DNA of 64,000 nt. Origin: Robertkochia aurantiaca. GTDB taxonomy: Bacteria; Bacteroidota; Bacteroidia; Flavobacteriales; Flavobacteriaceae. The notes beneath the pieces were generated by a model. That model was given only the letters and a program-made list of their open reading frames with translations, was not told where the DNA came from and did no database searches. The stretch lies in contig NZ_JAINZS010000008.1 in NCBI RefSeq assembly GCF_020166495.1, positions 1-64,000 on the forward strand, written 5' to 3'. Below, piece by piece: positions 37,746-47,910 of this stretch. The position numbers and the translations under genes were made by a program. Position 1 is the stretch's first letter. Every line of letters starts with the position of its first letter.

Positions 37746-40535
37746 ATGACAATGAAACCTATTTGCCTGTTACTGGCCTGCCTCTCATTTTGCTTTACTT
37801 TTTCTCAGGAATACATCATTAAAGGACGTGTGATCGAAGATGGCACTGAGACTCCTCTTGAAGCATCTACTATTTATGCCGAGTCACTGACCGATTCAAC
37901 CCTCGTTTCCTATACGATTTCTGAAAAGGAGGGTGATTTTGAACTCGCGCTTAAAACACGAGAGACCGAATTAAACCTCTTTATGTCGTATAACGGATAT
38001 AAAACAGTCAGAAAAAAGGTTGCACTTGACAAGCAGGTGATTGAACTCGGGGCTATTGCCATGGAGCTGCAGGCAGAACAGCTTGAAGGAGTGGAGCTGG
38101 TAGGGCAGCGGGTTCCCATTCAGATAAAAAAAGACACCCTTGAATTCAATGCCAATTCATTTAAAACGCGGCCTGATGCGACCGTTGAAGATGTGCTTAA
38201 AAAGCTTCCGGGGGTGCAGGTTGACAGCGAAGGAAATATTACGGTGAATGGAAAACCGGTTAACCGGGTGCTGGTAAACGGACAGGTCTTTTTCGACAGT
38301 GACCCTAAGGTGGCTACCCGAAGCCTTCCGAAGGAAGTAATTGAAAAAATACAGGTGACCGACACCAAAACCAGGGAACAGGAATTTACCGGTGATTCCG
38401 GAGATGGAGAGAACAAAACCATTAACCTCACTGTTAAGAAAGACAAGAATAAGGGAATGTTCGGCAGGATCACGGGTGGATACGGAACCGATGAACGCTA
38501 CCAGGGCAATGGGATCATGAATTATTTTAATGATACCAGAAGGGTTAGTGTACTTGCCAGTTCAAATAACATCAACAGCCCCGGGTTCTCTACAGATGAG
38601 GTGTTCCAGGCTGTGGCGGGAAGCGGCCGGAGATCGGTGCGCTTTGATTCAGGCAATAATGGCTTTTCAATCAATGGAGTGAGTTTCGGACAGGGACAGG
38701 GAATCACCACCTCTACCACGGTTGGAGGTAGTTATGCAGATGCAAAAAGGGATGTGTACGAGACAGCCGCCAACTATTTTTTCAGCAACAGTGAGTCGTT
38801 TAATCAACAACGAACCAGCCGGGAGAATATCTTGCCATCAGGAAATTTCTTTACCGACACCGAAAGTGACTCTGAGTCATCTTCCAACGCCCATTCAGCA
38901 ACGGCTAATCTTGAATTCGACCTGAGTGAAACCTTCCAGATTAGTGTGCAACCCGAAATGAATGTCAATTCGATCAATACCTTCAGCGAAAGCTTTACCG
39001 AATCTTCAGATGAAAACCAGGTGCTGCTTAACCGCAATCGTTCCCTGACGACCGGTGATGGACAAAGCCGTACCTTTAGTAACAGGGTTGATATTTTTAA
39101 ACGACTGGATACCATCGGTCAGTATTTCAGGCTTACTCTAACCAACCGGAATACAGAAAGACTTAATGAAAACCTCTTTCAGAACCGGAGAGAGGTCTTC
39201 GGCGATCAGCCGGAAACCATCCAGCTTAATCAGTTGACAGAAGTCGATAACGCCGAAAACAGTTATGGCATTGAGACCACTTACCGGCTTCCGCTTACCA
39301 AGACCCTGAGGCTGGAATTTGAGTACGAATATCAGCATGAAGAACAATCAAACAACCGTAGTGTTTTTGATTTTGATGAAACCACAGGGGCTTATTCTTC
39401 CTTCAATGAGTTGCTTAGCTCTGACTTTGAATTTACCAACAGGGTGCAACGGCCGTCGATCGGTTTGAACTGGAATTCAGGAAGGAATTTTTTCAGTTTC
39501 GATGCCGTTTATCAGAGAAATGATATTACGAACAGCGATGAGCTTCAACGAAATTCTCTTTCCCGGGATTACGGGAATTTATTATTCACCACCCGCGGAC
39601 GTATAAGTCTGGGAAAGACCAGCAGTATTTTCTTCGGTTACTTTCCCAATGTAAATATACCCGGCATAACACAGTTGCAACCGGTTCCTGATGTCAGTAA
39701 TCCGTTGAACATTGTAATAGGAAATCCGGATCTTTCCCCCTCGGTAAATCACCGCATGAACCTTAATTTCAATAATTACGACTGGCGATCAGGACAGGGT
39801 GTTTTTGTATATGCCTTCACGAATTATGTCGAAGATGAGGTGGTGGCAGTGACCACGACAGATGAGGATCTTTTAAGAACCACCGAATTTACCAATGTAG
39901 ATGGAAATCTGACCGCCAACATTGGAATGGGATTCTCAAAACAGATCAAAAAAGATACCCTGTTGACGGTGAGTACAAGAATTGATCCTTCAGTCTCGTA
40001 CCAGCGAAATATCAGCTTTAACAACGGTTTGAGATTAAGTGCTAAAAGATGGTCTCCCCAATTGAGACTGACCACAACTTTGAACTGGAAAGAATTGGTT
40101 GAACTTGAACCGGGGTATAATGTTTCTTACAACGATACCCGCTACAGCCTCGACAATTTTGAAGATATCAACTTTATCGCCCATACAGCAACCCTTGTTA
40201 CAACCACTTACTGGCCTGAAAACATCGTTTGGGGAAATGATATCAATTATACCTATAACAGCAACGTAGGCCCCGGTTTTGATAAAGATGCACTTCTCTG
40301 GAATATGAGTGTCGGGGTAGATCTGTTCAAGAAACGAGCGAGCCTCAAGCTGATCGCCTATGACCTGCTGAATCAGAATATCAACACGCGAAGAACCACA
40401 GGCCCAGACTTTATTCAGGATACACAAGGTACCGTGCTTCGTCAGTACTTCATGCTTACCGCCACCTTTAAGTTCGATCAGTTTGGCGGGAAAAGGCCGG
40501 GAGATAATAACAGGTTCAGATTTTACAGAAGGTAA
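37746..40535 (+). CDS. TonB-dependent-receptor-like outer membrane beta-barrel protein
   Basis: 929 residues with a signal peptide (residues 1-20, ending TFSQ). A carboxypeptidase-regulatory-like beta-sandwich follows (YIIKGRVIEDGTETPLEASTIYAES, about 22-115), then a plug-like domain (DATVEDVLKKLPGVQVDSEGNITVNGKPVNRVLVNG, about 140-215), then a long barrel with aromatic-ended strands. This is the form annotated as TonB-dependent receptor or outer membrane beta-barrel in Bacteroidota. No SusD partner is adjacent, so a polysaccharide locus is unlikely; the ligand is unknown. An alternative start is Met at 37752. Confidence 0.85.
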   Translation: MTMKPICLLLACLSFCFTFSQEYIIKGRVIEDGTETPLEASTIYAESLTDSTLVSYTISEKEGDFELALKTRETELNLFMSYNGYKTVRKKVALDKQVIELGAIAMELQAEQLEGVELVGQRVPIQIKKDTLEFNANSFKTRPDATVEDVLKKLPGVQVDSEGNITVNGKPVNRVLVNGQVFFDSDPKVATRSLPKEVIEKIQVTDTKTREQEFTGDSGDGENKTINLTVKKDKNKGMFGRITGGYGTDERYQGNGIMNYFNDTRRVSVLASSNNINSPGFSTDEVFQAVAGSGRRSVRFDSGNNGFSINGVSFGQGQGITTSTTVGGSYADAKRDVYETAANYFFSNSESFNQQRTSRENILPSGNFFTDTESDSESSSNAHSATANLEFDLSETFQISVQPEMNVNSINTFSESFTESSDENQVLLNRNRSLTTGDGQSRTFSNRVDIFKRLDTIGQYFRLTLTNRNTERLNENLFQNRREVFGDQPETIQLNQLTEVDNAENSYGIETTYRLPLTKTLRLEFEYEYQHEEQSNNRSVFDFDETTGAYSSFNELLSSDFEFTNRVQRPSIGLNWNSGRNFFSFDAVYQRNDITNSDELQRNSLSRDYGNLLFTTRGRISLGKTSSIFFGYFPNVNIPGITQLQPVPDVSNPLNIVIGNPDLSPSVNHRMNLNFNNYDWRSGQGVFVYAFTNYVEDEVVAVTTTDEDLLRTTEFTNVDGNLTANIGMGFSKQIKKDTLLTVSTRIDPSVSYQRNISFNNGLRLSAKRWSPQLRLTTTLNWKELVELEPGYNVSYNDTRYSLDNFEDINFIAHTATLVTTTYWPENIVWGNDINYTYNSNVGPGFDKDALLWNMSVGVDLFKKRASLKLIAYDLLNQNINTRRTTGPDFIQDTQGTVLRQYFMLTATFKFDQFGGKRPGDNNRFRFYRR

Positions 40536-40968
40536 AGTATCATGAGTTACAGGGTTATGGGTTAAGAGGTATTTCCGTCCTATCCAGGCAATTTTGAAAA
40601 GAAGGGAATTGCCTCCGGGCACTTTCTCCTGATAAGCACTGCAGAATTCTATATAAACCCCAAATACCCGTTAATCATTTGCTTAGGTAGAGGCATGGAT
40701 TTATTTCAGCCGTCCTTTTAAAAATTCTTTCGGCTCCACGGGCTGTTCATGCAGCTAATTGGCATGATTCGTATTTCAATGGAGAGTGGATAATAGAGAA
40801 TAGAGAATGGAGAATGGAGTGGATTGGTATTATCATTCATATTACATGAAAAATTCTGAAGAAGAGCTGATCCTGTATCATCAGGAATCAAATCAGGATT
40901 ATGTTTTCAGGTTTTTATTTTTTGGGAAAATGCCCTGGCCGTTACCCCCTATAACCGTATACCAAAAT
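40536..40968. other. 433-bp intergenic region between convergent genes
   Basis: No supported gene; a 100-codon plus-strand frame at 40807-41109 is mostly the mirror of the Gly-rich tail of the TPM gene. It includes a degenerate GGGTTAW tract (40545-40566) and the AATRGAG array (40792-40819). Confidence 0.5.
40792..40819. repeat. Heptanucleotide array (AATRGAG)x4
   Basis: Two AATAGAG followed by two AATGGAG units, head to tail. Fourth 7-bp array in the window. Confidence 0.85.
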
Positions 40969-41796
40969 CTACCAGCTTCCTCCGGCACCACCACCGCTGA
41001 AGCCTCCGCCGCCAAAACCGCCACCAAAGCCTCCTCCGAAACCGCCGCCGCCAAAACCACCGCTTCCGCTTCCTCCGAAGCCTCCACTGCTGCGACCCAT
41101 ATTGCTTAAGATGATCAGGTCCCAGATGTCCAGTCCGCCAGAGCGTTTGCCCCGGTTACCACCGCCTCTGTTGTTGCGGTTGTTTCGGGAAAAGATGCTG
41201 ACCAGGAAAACGAACAGAACGAAAATAAGTACGATGGTTCCGAATGGGATACCGTCCGGTTCTTTTGATCGTTTGGGTTTAGCCTGGTATTTGCCTGCCA
41301 GCGCCTGTATTATGGCATCGGTTCCCTTGTCGAGACCGGCATAGTAGTCTCCGCGCTTGAATTCGGGTATGATCACATTACGTGTAAGTTCCCCGGTTAT
41401 TCCGGCTGTAAGTCGGTCTTCAACTCCGTAACCGGGAGCGATCCAGATGCGCCTTTCAGATTCGGCAAGTAGAATGAATACCCCGTTATCTTCTTCGGCT
41501 TGTCCGACTCCCCATTTTTGAGCCCATCGCGGGGCCAGTAACCCGATGTTTTCCCCTTTTATGGTTTCTACGGTTGCAATGACGATCTGGGTGGAGGTGG
41601 TGTCGGCGTAATTCAGAAGTTTTGTCTTCAATGCCTGTTCCTCCTGCGGAGCCAAAATATCAGCATAGTCATAAATGCTTGTCTGCTCAGATTCTGCAGG
41701 CTTGGGCGGAATATCGAATTGTGCCTGCAGCTTGGAACTCAGGGCTCCCAGGAGTATAAAAAAGAGAATGAAATGGGTGATCGGTTTTAGCTGCAT
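40969..41796 (-). CDS. TPM domain protein with Gly-rich tail (YgcG-like)
   Basis: 275 residues. A signal peptide (about residues 1-25), the TPM domain (about 40-170: YDYADILAPQEEQALKTKLLNYADTTSTQIVIATV...WGVGQAEEDNGVFILLAESERRIWIAPGYGVE), a membrane helix (IPFGTIVLIFVLFVFLVSIF) and a glycine-rich C-terminus with repeated GGGFGG ending AGGSW. That order is typical of YgcG-type proteins, exposed outside the cytoplasm. It is the last gene of a LemA-TPM-TPM cluster and overlaps the previous stop (TAATG). Confidence 0.88.
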   Translation of the reverse strand: MQLKPITHFILFFILLGALSSKLQAQFDIPPKPAESEQTSIYDYADILAPQEEQALKTKLLNYADTTSTQIVIATVETIKGENIGLLAPRWAQKWGVGQAEEDNGVFILLAESERRIWIAPGYGVEDRLTAGITGELTRNVIIPEFKRGDYYAGLDKGTDAIIQALAGKYQAKPKRSKEPDGIPFGTIVLIFVLFVFLVSIFSRNNRNNRGGGNRGKRSGGLDIWDLIILSNMGRSSGGFGGSGSGGFGGGGFGGGFGGGFGGGGFSGGGAGGSW

Positions 41797-42233
41797 TAAG
41801 ATCGGGATATATCGTCAGGTAATTCGTTTTTATCTTCATGGTGCCAGGGGAAGTGCTTCTGAAGCTGCTCACCGGCTTTCAGTATTCCCTCGACCAGGCC
41901 TTTTTTAAAGCGCTTGTGCCTGAAATGATCCTGCATGATGTCACGGGTACTGTCCCAGAATCCGGGAGGGACAACCCGGTCTATTCCCCGGTCTCCGATA
42001 ATGGCGAAATGATGTTCATGAACGGCCAGGTAAATGAGCACCCCGTTTTCTTCTTTGGTGTTGTCCATCTTGAGCATGTGAAACACTTCTTTTGCGCGTT
42101 CCATAGAGGCTTTCCCGACACCGTATTCGAGATGTACCCTGATCTCTCCCGAGGTCGTTTTCTCGGCTTCCCTGATGGCTTGTATTACTTCGGCCTCATC
42201 TTCGCTGCTCAGAAAATCCTCTACTTCAGACAT
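41796..42233 (-). CDS. Short TPM domain protein
   Basis: 145 residues, without a signal peptide or membrane helix. It begins at MSEVEDFLSSEDEAEVIQAIREAEKTTSGEIRVHLE and continues with TKEENGVLIYLAVHEHHFAIIGDRGID, a TPM domain. It probably works with the larger TPM protein and LemA at the membrane. The stop overlaps the next start by one base; the start is 2 bp after the LemA stop. Confidence 0.85.
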   Translation of the reverse strand: MSEVEDFLSSEDEAEVIQAIREAEKTTSGEIRVHLEYGVGKASMERAKEVFHMLKMDNTKEENGVLIYLAVHEHHFAIIGDRGIDRVVPPGFWDSTRDIMQDHFRHKRFKKGLVEGILKAGEQLQKHFPWHHEDKNELPDDISRS

Positions 42234-42235
42234 GA

Positions 42236-42838
42236 TCAGGAATTAAAGTCGAATTCAACCTCGACCGGTTCTGAGGCGCCCGGTTCAGCATCGAAATAGG
42301 GTTTGCCTTCAAAGCCGAACCATCCGGCCAGGATAGAGTTCGGGAATTTCTTCACATGATTGTTATAGGGTCTGATGCGCTCGTTATAGCGTACCCGTGC
42401 TGTTTGGATGGTGTTTTCAGTGCTGGTCAGCTCATCCTGTAGTTTCAGGAAATTCTGGTTAGCTTTTAATTCGGGATATCGCTCTACAGAAACCAACAAT
42501 CTTCCCAAGGCACTGCTGAGACCTCCCTGAACCTGGTTGAATTCCTGGAGTTGTTCTGCGGAGAGTTGTGTTGGGTCAACGGTCATCTGTGTGGCTTTGG
42601 CCCGGGCTTCTATCACCTCGGTCAGGGTTTCTCTTTCGAAATCGGCAGCCCCCTGGACGGTATTCACCAAATTTCCAATCAGGTCATTTCGACGCTGGTA
42701 GGCTGTTTGCACGTTACCCCAGGCTTCAGAGACTTGCTCGTTAAGGTCGATGGCGGTATTATTGAATCCTACGGCCCACTGGTAAAGTCCGAAGCCAACA
42801 ATGAAAATCGCTATCAAAGCGATGATCCACTTTTTCAT
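42236..42838 (-). CDS. lemA: LemA family protein
   Basis: 200 residues. One N-terminal membrane helix (about residues 3-20), then long helices with the LemA signature (LNEQVSEAWGNVQTAYQRRNDLIGNLVNTVQGAADFERETLTEVIEARAKA) and PELKANQNFLKLQDELTSTENTIQTARVRYNE. Role poorly known; commonly paired with TPM proteins as here. It starts 21 bp after the MerR gene stop, so it may be part of the same transcript. Confidence 0.93.
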   Translation of the reverse strand: MKKWIIALIAIFIVGFGLYQWAVGFNNTAIDLNEQVSEAWGNVQTAYQRRNDLIGNLVNTVQGAADFERETLTEVIEARAKATQMTVDPTQLSAEQLQEFNQVQGGLSSALGRLLVSVERYPELKANQNFLKLQDELTSTENTIQTARVRYNERIRPYNNHVKKFPNSILAGWFGFEGKPYFDAEPGASEPVEVEFDFNS

Positions 42839-42859
42839 AAAGCTATTTTTTTTAATGTG

Positions 42860-43189
42860 TTACAGGTTGTTTTTGATCTTTAAAAGCTCAGCTTTTATAA
42901 ACTCCAATTTACGAATAATCTCAAAATTGGTGAGGCTTTTATTCTTATGCTCGCGTATGTAGGTTTTTGCCCCTTCAAGCGTAAATCCTCTTTCCTTTAC
43001 AAGATGGTAGATCAGAGACAGGTTGTCGATGTCTTCTTTACTGAACTGCCGGTTGCCCTTGGCATTCTTTTTAGGTTTGAGAATGTCGAATTCTTTGTCC
43101 CAGAACCTGATCAGTGAAGTGTTCACATCGAAGGCCCGGGCTACTTCGCCTATGCTGTAGTATCGTTTGTCGGGCAGATCTGCATGCAT
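42860..43189 (-). CDS. MerR family transcriptional regulator
   Basis: 109 residues. Winged helix: YYSIGEVARAFDVNTSLIRFWDKEFDILKPKKNAKGNRQFSKEDIDNLSLIYHLVKERGFTLEGAK. The C-terminus is a short helix without the cysteines of metal sensors or a ligand domain. It starts within the stop codon of the M23 peptidase gene (TAATG), so the two are translationally coupled. This coupling suggests it governs envelope genes, but no operator could be defined. Confidence 0.9.
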   Translation of the reverse strand: MHADLPDKRYYSIGEVARAFDVNTSLIRFWDKEFDILKPKKNAKGNRQFSKEDIDNLSLIYHLVKERGFTLEGAKTYIREHKNKSLTNFEIIRKLEFIKAELLKIKNNL

Positions 43190-44166
43190 TAATCAAGCGA
43201 TTGGTTTTCCTGAGAGGCTGCTCTGAGCATGGCTTCAAACTCTTCCGATGATAAACTTCCGTAGTAGAAATTGATCGGGTTGATTCGCTTATCGTCTTTC
43301 CATACCTCATAATGCAGGTGAGGAGCCTGTGAGCGACCGGTGCTTCCCACGTAGCCGATAATATCGCCACGCTTGACCTTCTGTCCGCGACGAACCTCGT
43401 ATTTGCTGAGGTGGGCATAAAGGCTGATATAGCCAAAACCATGATCGATCCTGATATGCTCCCCATAGCCGGTAGAACGATTGTCGGCGCGAACCACTTT
43501 TCCGTCTCCCGAAGCATATACCGGGGTTCCTCGCGGTGCGGTAAAATCCATTCCGTAATGAAATTTGCGCACTTTGGTGAAGGGGTCTGAACGCCATCCG
43601 TAACCTGAGGCCATTCGGGTCAGGTCTTTATTGCTAACCGGTTGAATGGCGGGAATGGCGGCCAGTAGTTTTTCCTTTTCCATGGCCAGTTTGGTGATCT
43701 CGTCAAGAGAACGGGATTGCACTACCAGTCTTTTTTGTAACTGTTCAAGTTTCTTGGTAGACGCTATGATAATCTGAGAGTTGTTGTAACCTTCGAGTTC
43801 CTTATATCTGTTGATTCCTCCAAAACCGGCGGTACGCTGCTCGTTGGGAATCGGATTGGCTTCAAAATATAATCGGTAGATATTGTTGTCCCGCTCTTCG
43901 ATATTGGCAAGTACATCTTCGATCTGGGCCATTTTCTTGTTCAGCAACTCAAACTGCAACTCGTAATTCTTGAGTTCCCTGGCTTGCGAAAGCTCTTTTG
44001 GGGTATTTACCAGATTGGTGTTTAAAAGTACGATCAGGCTGAGCGTTCCGAAAAAGAAAGAGGCGATGAAAAACAAGCTGATATTGATAAACTTCTTGCC
44101 CTTTTTAGGCTCGATCCTGCGATAAGATAAGGTGTCTGAATCGTAATAATATTTTACCTTCGCCAT
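43189..44166 (-). CDS. M23 family (LytM) peptidase, membrane-anchored
   Basis: 325 residues. One membrane helix near the N-terminus (about 27-48), a coiled coil (about 55-165), then the LytM domain. The zinc ligands and catalytic residues are visible: HYGMDFTAPRGTPVYAS (His and Asp) and HLHYEVW (HxH). Such proteins cleave peptidoglycan cross-links or act as regulators of amidases. It has its own strong promoter and opens a likely five-gene operon (M23, MerR, LemA, TPM, TPM). Confidence 0.92.
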   Translation of the reverse strand: MAKVKYYYDSDTLSYRRIEPKKGKKFINISLFFIASFFFGTLSLIVLLNTNLVNTPKELSQARELKNYELQFELLNKKMAQIEDVLANIEERDNNIYRLYFEANPIPNEQRTAGFGGINRYKELEGYNNSQIIIASTKKLEQLQKRLVVQSRSLDEITKLAMEKEKLLAAIPAIQPVSNKDLTRMASGYGWRSDPFTKVRKFHYGMDFTAPRGTPVYASGDGKVVRADNRSTGYGEHIRIDHGFGYISLYAHLSKYEVRRGQKVKRGDIIGYVGSTGRSQAPHLHYEVWKDDKRINPINFYYGSLSSEEFEAMLRAASQENQSLD

Positions 44167-44194
44167 TAGTTTAAATGTGCTATTTTTGCCCTCA

Positions 44195-44209
44195 CCGGGC
44201 AGAGCCCGG
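44195..44209 (-). promoter_or_regulatory. 5' leader hairpin of the M23 transcript
   Basis: CCGGGC-TCT-GCCCGG, a 6-bp GC stem with a 3-base loop, just downstream of the predicted start site. It could stabilise the mRNA. Confidence 0.4.
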
Positions 44210-44225
44210 CAGATAGTCGAACGAA

Positions 44226-44257
44226 CAAATATAGAAATTGTTTTTCAGACACTGCAA
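44226..44257 (-). promoter_or_regulatory. Promoter of the M23-MerR-LemA-TPM operon
   Basis: On the minus strand, TTG (44257-44255), 21-bp spacer, and a perfect TAnnTTTG box TATATTTG (44233-44226). This fits the Bacteroidota housekeeping promoter. Confidence 0.65.
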
Positions 44258-44280
44258 TTTTTAGAAAATCTTAAGCTTTT

Positions 44281-46896
44281 ATGATGACATCCACAGCGAT
44301 ACGGGAGCAGTTTTTGAAGTTTTTTGAAGAGAGAGAACATAAGATCGTTTCTTCAGCACCAATGGTGATGAAAGATGATCCTACGCTGATGTTTACCAAT
44401 GCCGGTATGAACCAGTTCAAGGAGTATTTCCTCGGAAACAAGGTGCCTGCAGATACCCGTGTAACCGATACTCAGAAATGTCTGAGGGTAAGCGGAAAGC
44501 ATAATGACCTGGAGGAAGTGGGGAAAGATACCTACCACCATACCATGTTCGAAATGCTGGGTAACTGGAGTTTTGGTGATTATTTTAAAAAAGAAGCTAT
44601 TGAATGGGCCTGGGAATTGCTAACCGAGGTTTATAAGATCGATAAAGATCGTTTGTATGTGACCATATTCGAGGGGACACCTGAAGAAGGTCTTGATAAA
44701 GACGATGAGGCTTTTGCATTCTGGAAGAAAATCGTTCCTGAATCGCGTATTTTACTGGGTAATAAAAAGGACAATTTCTGGGAAATGGGAGACCAGGGAC
44801 CCTGCGGTCCCAGCTCAGAGATACATGTTGATATCCGTTCAGACGAAGAGCGTGAGAAGATCGATGGAGCAACTCTGGTGAACCAGGATCATCCTCAGGT
44901 GGTTGAGGTCTGGAATCTGGTCTTTATCGAATTCAATCGCAAGGCCGACGGATCACTTGAAAAACTACCTCAAAAGCATGTTGATACCGGAATGGGATTT
45001 GAACGTCTTTGCATGGTGCTTCAGGGCAAGCAGAGCAATTATGACACCGATGTGTTCACCCCGATTATCAGGGAAATAGAAACCATTACCGGCGTTGCCT
45101 ACGGAAAAAAGGAAGATACAGATATCGCCATAAGGGTGATAGCTGACCATCTCAGAGCAGTGAGCTTTGCGATTGCAGACGGGCAACTTCCCGGAAACAC
45201 CGGAGCAGGTTATGTGATCAGGCGGATACTCAGAAGGGCGATACGTTACGGATTCACCTTCCTGAACCAACAGGAGCCATTTATATTTAAGCTCGTCGAA
45301 ACGCTCAGTAACCAAATGGAGGGTGCATTTCCTGAGATTAAAACCCAAAGGAATCTTGTTGTGAATGTTATCAGGGAAGAAGAACAGTCTTTTTTACGTA
45401 CGTTGGAGCAGGGGCTTTTGTTACTCGATAATGTGATCGATTCTTCTAAGGGGAAAGTGATCAGCGGAGAAAAAGCCTTCGAATTGTACGATACCTATGG
45501 ATTCCCTATAGACCTGACCCGGCTCATCGTGGAAGAACGTGGCCTGGAACTTGACGTTAAAGGATTTGAAAAGGAGCTGCAAAAGCAAAAGGAACGTTCA
45601 AGGGCAGCCACAAAGGTGGAGACAGGTGACTGGGTTGTACTGAAAGACGATGCAGATGAGGAGTTTATCGGGTATGACAGCTTGCAGGCGCCGGTAAAGA
45701 TCACACGCTACCGCAAGGTGGAAAACAAGAAGGAAGGTGAGATGTATCAGCTTGTTTTCAACCTTACCCCATTTTATCCGGAAGGAGGAGGGCAGATAGG
45801 TGATAAGGGGTATCTTGAGTCTCCTGATGGCAGTGTGGTATATATCATAGATACCAAGAAGGAGAATAATTTGATCATTCATTTTGTAAAGAACCTGCCC
45901 AAAGATCCTGAAGCTCATTTAACGGCAGTTGTGGCCAAAGATAATAGGTTGAGAACGGCTTCTAACCACACTGCTACTCACCTGCTGCATCAGGCGCTGC
46001 GTAAGATCCTTGGGGAGCACGTGGAACAGAAAGGGAGTATGGTGCACAGCGGTTATCTGAGATTTGATTTTTCTCATTTCAGCAAGGTGTCACCTGAGGA
46101 ACTGGAAGAAATAGAAGATTTTGTCAATGCCCGAATCAGGGAACAGCTGCCTTTGAATGAAGAACGGAACATCCCTTATGAAGAAGCCATTGAAAAGGGT
46201 GCTATCGCACTTTTTGGAGAAAAATACGGCGATACCGTACGTGCTGTGCGTTTCGGTGAAAGCATGGAGCTTTGCGGGGGCACACACGTTGAAAATACAG
46301 CGCAGATCTGGCATTTTGTGATCACTTCAGAGAGTGCCGTTGCCTCAGGTATTAGGCGTATAGAGGCCATTACCGGTGACGCAGCTAAAGATTACTTTAC
46401 TTCGCGTTCTGAAACCCTCGACAGGATACAAAAGGCGGTAAAAAACACCCAGGAACCTCTGAAGGCTATCGAAAACATCCAACAGGAGAATAACGACCTG
46501 AAAAAGCAGGTGGAGTCCTTGCTGAAGGAAAAGGCTAAAGGTCTTAAGAAAGAACTCAGATCTCAGGTAGAGCAGGTGAACGGAATAGATTTTCTTACAG
46601 CAAGAGTTGATCTGGATCAGGGGGCTATAAAAGATCTGGCCTTCGAGTTAGGTAACGAGCTGAACCAACCTTTCCTGGTCTTCGGAACCACTGCCAATGA
46701 AAAGGCCATGATAACCTGTTATATAGGCAAGGACCTGGCAAAGGAAAAGGATCTTAATGCCGGAAAGATCGTAAGGGAACTCGGTAAGTATATTCAGGGA
46801 GGCGGAGGCGGACAGCCGTTCTTTGCCACTGCAGGAGGCCGTAACCCTGAAGGTATAGATCAGGCTCTGAAAGAAGTGAGATCGTTCATAGAATAA
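44281..46896 (+). CDS. alaS: Alanine-tRNA ligase
   Basis: 871 residues, full length. N-terminal class II catalytic domain ([39 protein letters not shown]), the editing domain with zinc-type motif [11 protein letters not shown] and CGGTHVENT, and the C-terminal DHHA1 domain with [14 protein letters not shown]. It charges tRNA-Ala and clears mischarged Ser/Gly. Divergent from the M23 operon; terminator follows the stop. Confidence 0.97.
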   Translation: MMTSTAIREQFLKFFEEREHKIVSSAPMVMKDDPTLMFTNAGMNQFKEYFLGNKVPADTRVTDTQKCLRVSGKHNDLEEVGKDTYHHTMFEMLGNWSFGDYFKKEAIEWAWELLTEVYKIDKDRLYVTIFEGTPEEGLDKDDEAFAFWKKIVPESRILLGNKKDNFWEMGDQGPCGPSSEIHVDIRSDEEREKIDGATLVNQDHPQVVEVWNLVFIEFNRKADGSLEKLPQKHVDTGMGFERLCMVLQGKQSNYDTDVFTPIIREIETITGVAYGKKEDTDIAIRVIADHLRAVSFAIADGQLPGNTGAGYVIRRILRRAIRYGFTFLNQQEPFIFKLVETLSNQMEGAFPEIKTQRNLVVNVIREEEQSFLRTLEQGLLLLDNVIDSSKGKVISGEKAFELYDTYGFPIDLTRLIVEERGLELDVKGFEKELQKQKERSRAATKVETGDWVVLKDDADEEFIGYDSLQAPVKITRYRKVENKKEGEMYQLVFNLTPFYPEGGGQIGDKGYLESPDGSVVYIIDTKKENNLIIHFVKNLPKDPEAHLTAVVAKDNRLRTASNHTATHLLHQALRKILGEHVEQKGSMVHSGYLRFDFSHFSKVSPEELEEIEDFVNARIREQLPLNEERNIPYEEAIEKGAIALFGEKYGDTVRAVRFGESMELCGGTHVENTAQIWHFVITSESAVASGIRRIEAITGDAAKDYFTSRSETLDRIQKAVKNTQEPLKAIENIQQENNDLKKQVESLLKEKAKGLKKELRSQVEQVNGIDFLTARVDLDQGAIKDLAFELGNELNQPFLVFGTTANEKAMITCYIGKDLAKEKDLNAGKIVRELGKYIQGGGGGQPFFATAGGRNPEGIDQALKEVRSFIE

Positions 46897-46901
46897 TATA
46901 A

Positions 46902-46935
46902 GATTCCCGCCCGACAGCGGGAATCGTCATTTTTT
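46902..46935 (+). terminator. Terminator of alaS
   Basis: 9-bp perfect stem GATTCCCGC/GCGGGAATC, 6-base loop, then GTCA and six T. Confidence 0.75.
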
Positions 46936-46950
46936 GATATCTTCAGGTAT

Positions 46951-47910
46951 ATGAAATTACAGACTAAAGTACCGTTGAACCCTGCCGGGAAGAAGATATC
47001 CTACGAAAGCGACATATTGCTCTTGGGTTCTTGTTTTGTTGAAAATATTGGTGAGCGTCTTGAGCATTTCAAATTTCGGTCAGTGCTGAATCCCTTTGGC
47101 ATCATATACAATACCACATCAATAACCCGGTTGATCGATCGTGCTGTGAGATCAGAGCTCTTTACAGCTGATGATGTTTTCGAACACCGATCGCTCTACC
47201 ATAGCTATGAAGCACATTCTCAGCTAAGCGCTTCCTCTGTGGAAGCAGCTGTTGATAAACTGAACGGAGCACTTGATGTTCTGAAAGAAAGTGTAAACAA
47301 CAGTACTCATATTTTTATCACCCTGGGAACAGCCTGGGTGTATGTGGAGAATAATTCCGGGCAAACTGTAGCCAACTGCCATAAGGTTCCGCAGGAAGAA
47401 TTTGAGAGGAAATTGCAGGACGTAGAGACCATAAGAGATGAGATACTCAAGATACATTCCCTGATCTCATCTGTGAATCCTGAAGCTCAAATTGTTTTCA
47501 CCGTTTCTCCGGTGCGGCATTTAAAAGACGGCTTTACCGGAAACCAGGTGAGTAAGGCCCACCTGGTCGCCGGATTAAATGCTGCCATGCAATCTGAGGA
47601 ACAGCTCTCTTATTTTCCTTCCTATGAAGTAGTGATGGATGAATTGCGGGATTATCGCTTTTATGCCACAGACTTGTTGCACCTGAATGAAATGGGTATC
47701 ACCTATGTTTGGGAGTGTTTTTCAAAGGTATATTTTTCTGAACCTGTCAGGGAGGCTATGAAAAAGGTAGACAACTTGCAAAAAGGACTCCGGCACCGGG
47801 TGTTCAATGCTGAAAGTGAAGAATACTTCAAATTCAGGGAAAAGCTGGAGCGGCAGAAAAAGGATCTTATGACCAGGTTTCCACATATGAAATTCGAGGG
47901 CTATGCGTAA
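46951..47910 (+). CDS. GSCFA domain protein
   Basis: 319 residues. The family hallmark is present as LLLGSCFVENIGERLEHFKF (about residues 27-46), followed by NPFGIIYNT, and the late D/H block YFATDLLHLNEMG-like (FYATDLLHLN). GSCFA proteins have an SGNH-like esterase fold; Ser of GSC and the later Asp/His would be catalytic. No signal peptide. The substrate is unknown. It overlaps the DUF4230 gene by 8 bp. Confidence 0.88.
   Translation: MKLQTKVPLNPAGKKISYESDILLLGSCFVENIGERLEHFKFRSVLNPFGIIYNTTSITRLIDRAVRSELFTADDVFEHRSLYHSYEAHSQLSASSVEAAVDKLNGALDVLKESVNNSTHIFITLGTAWVYVENNSGQTVANCHKVPQEEFERKLQDVETIRDEILKIHSLISSVNPEAQIVFTVSPVRHLKDGFTGNQVSKAHLVAGLNAAMQSEEQLSYFPSYEVVMDELRDYRFYATDLLHLNEMGITYVWECFSKVYFSEPVREAMKKVDNLQKGLRHRVFNAESEEYFKFREKLERQKKDLMTRFPHMKFEGYA

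Noticed and set aside
37746-40535. SusC/SusD polysaccharide utilisation locus
   Set aside because: No SusD-like lipoprotein or glycoside hydrolase genes are adjacent.
40807-41109. 100-codon plus-strand Ala/Thr-rich frame
   Set aside because: Its C-terminal half is the complement of the Gly-rich tail of the TPM gene, which explains the composition.
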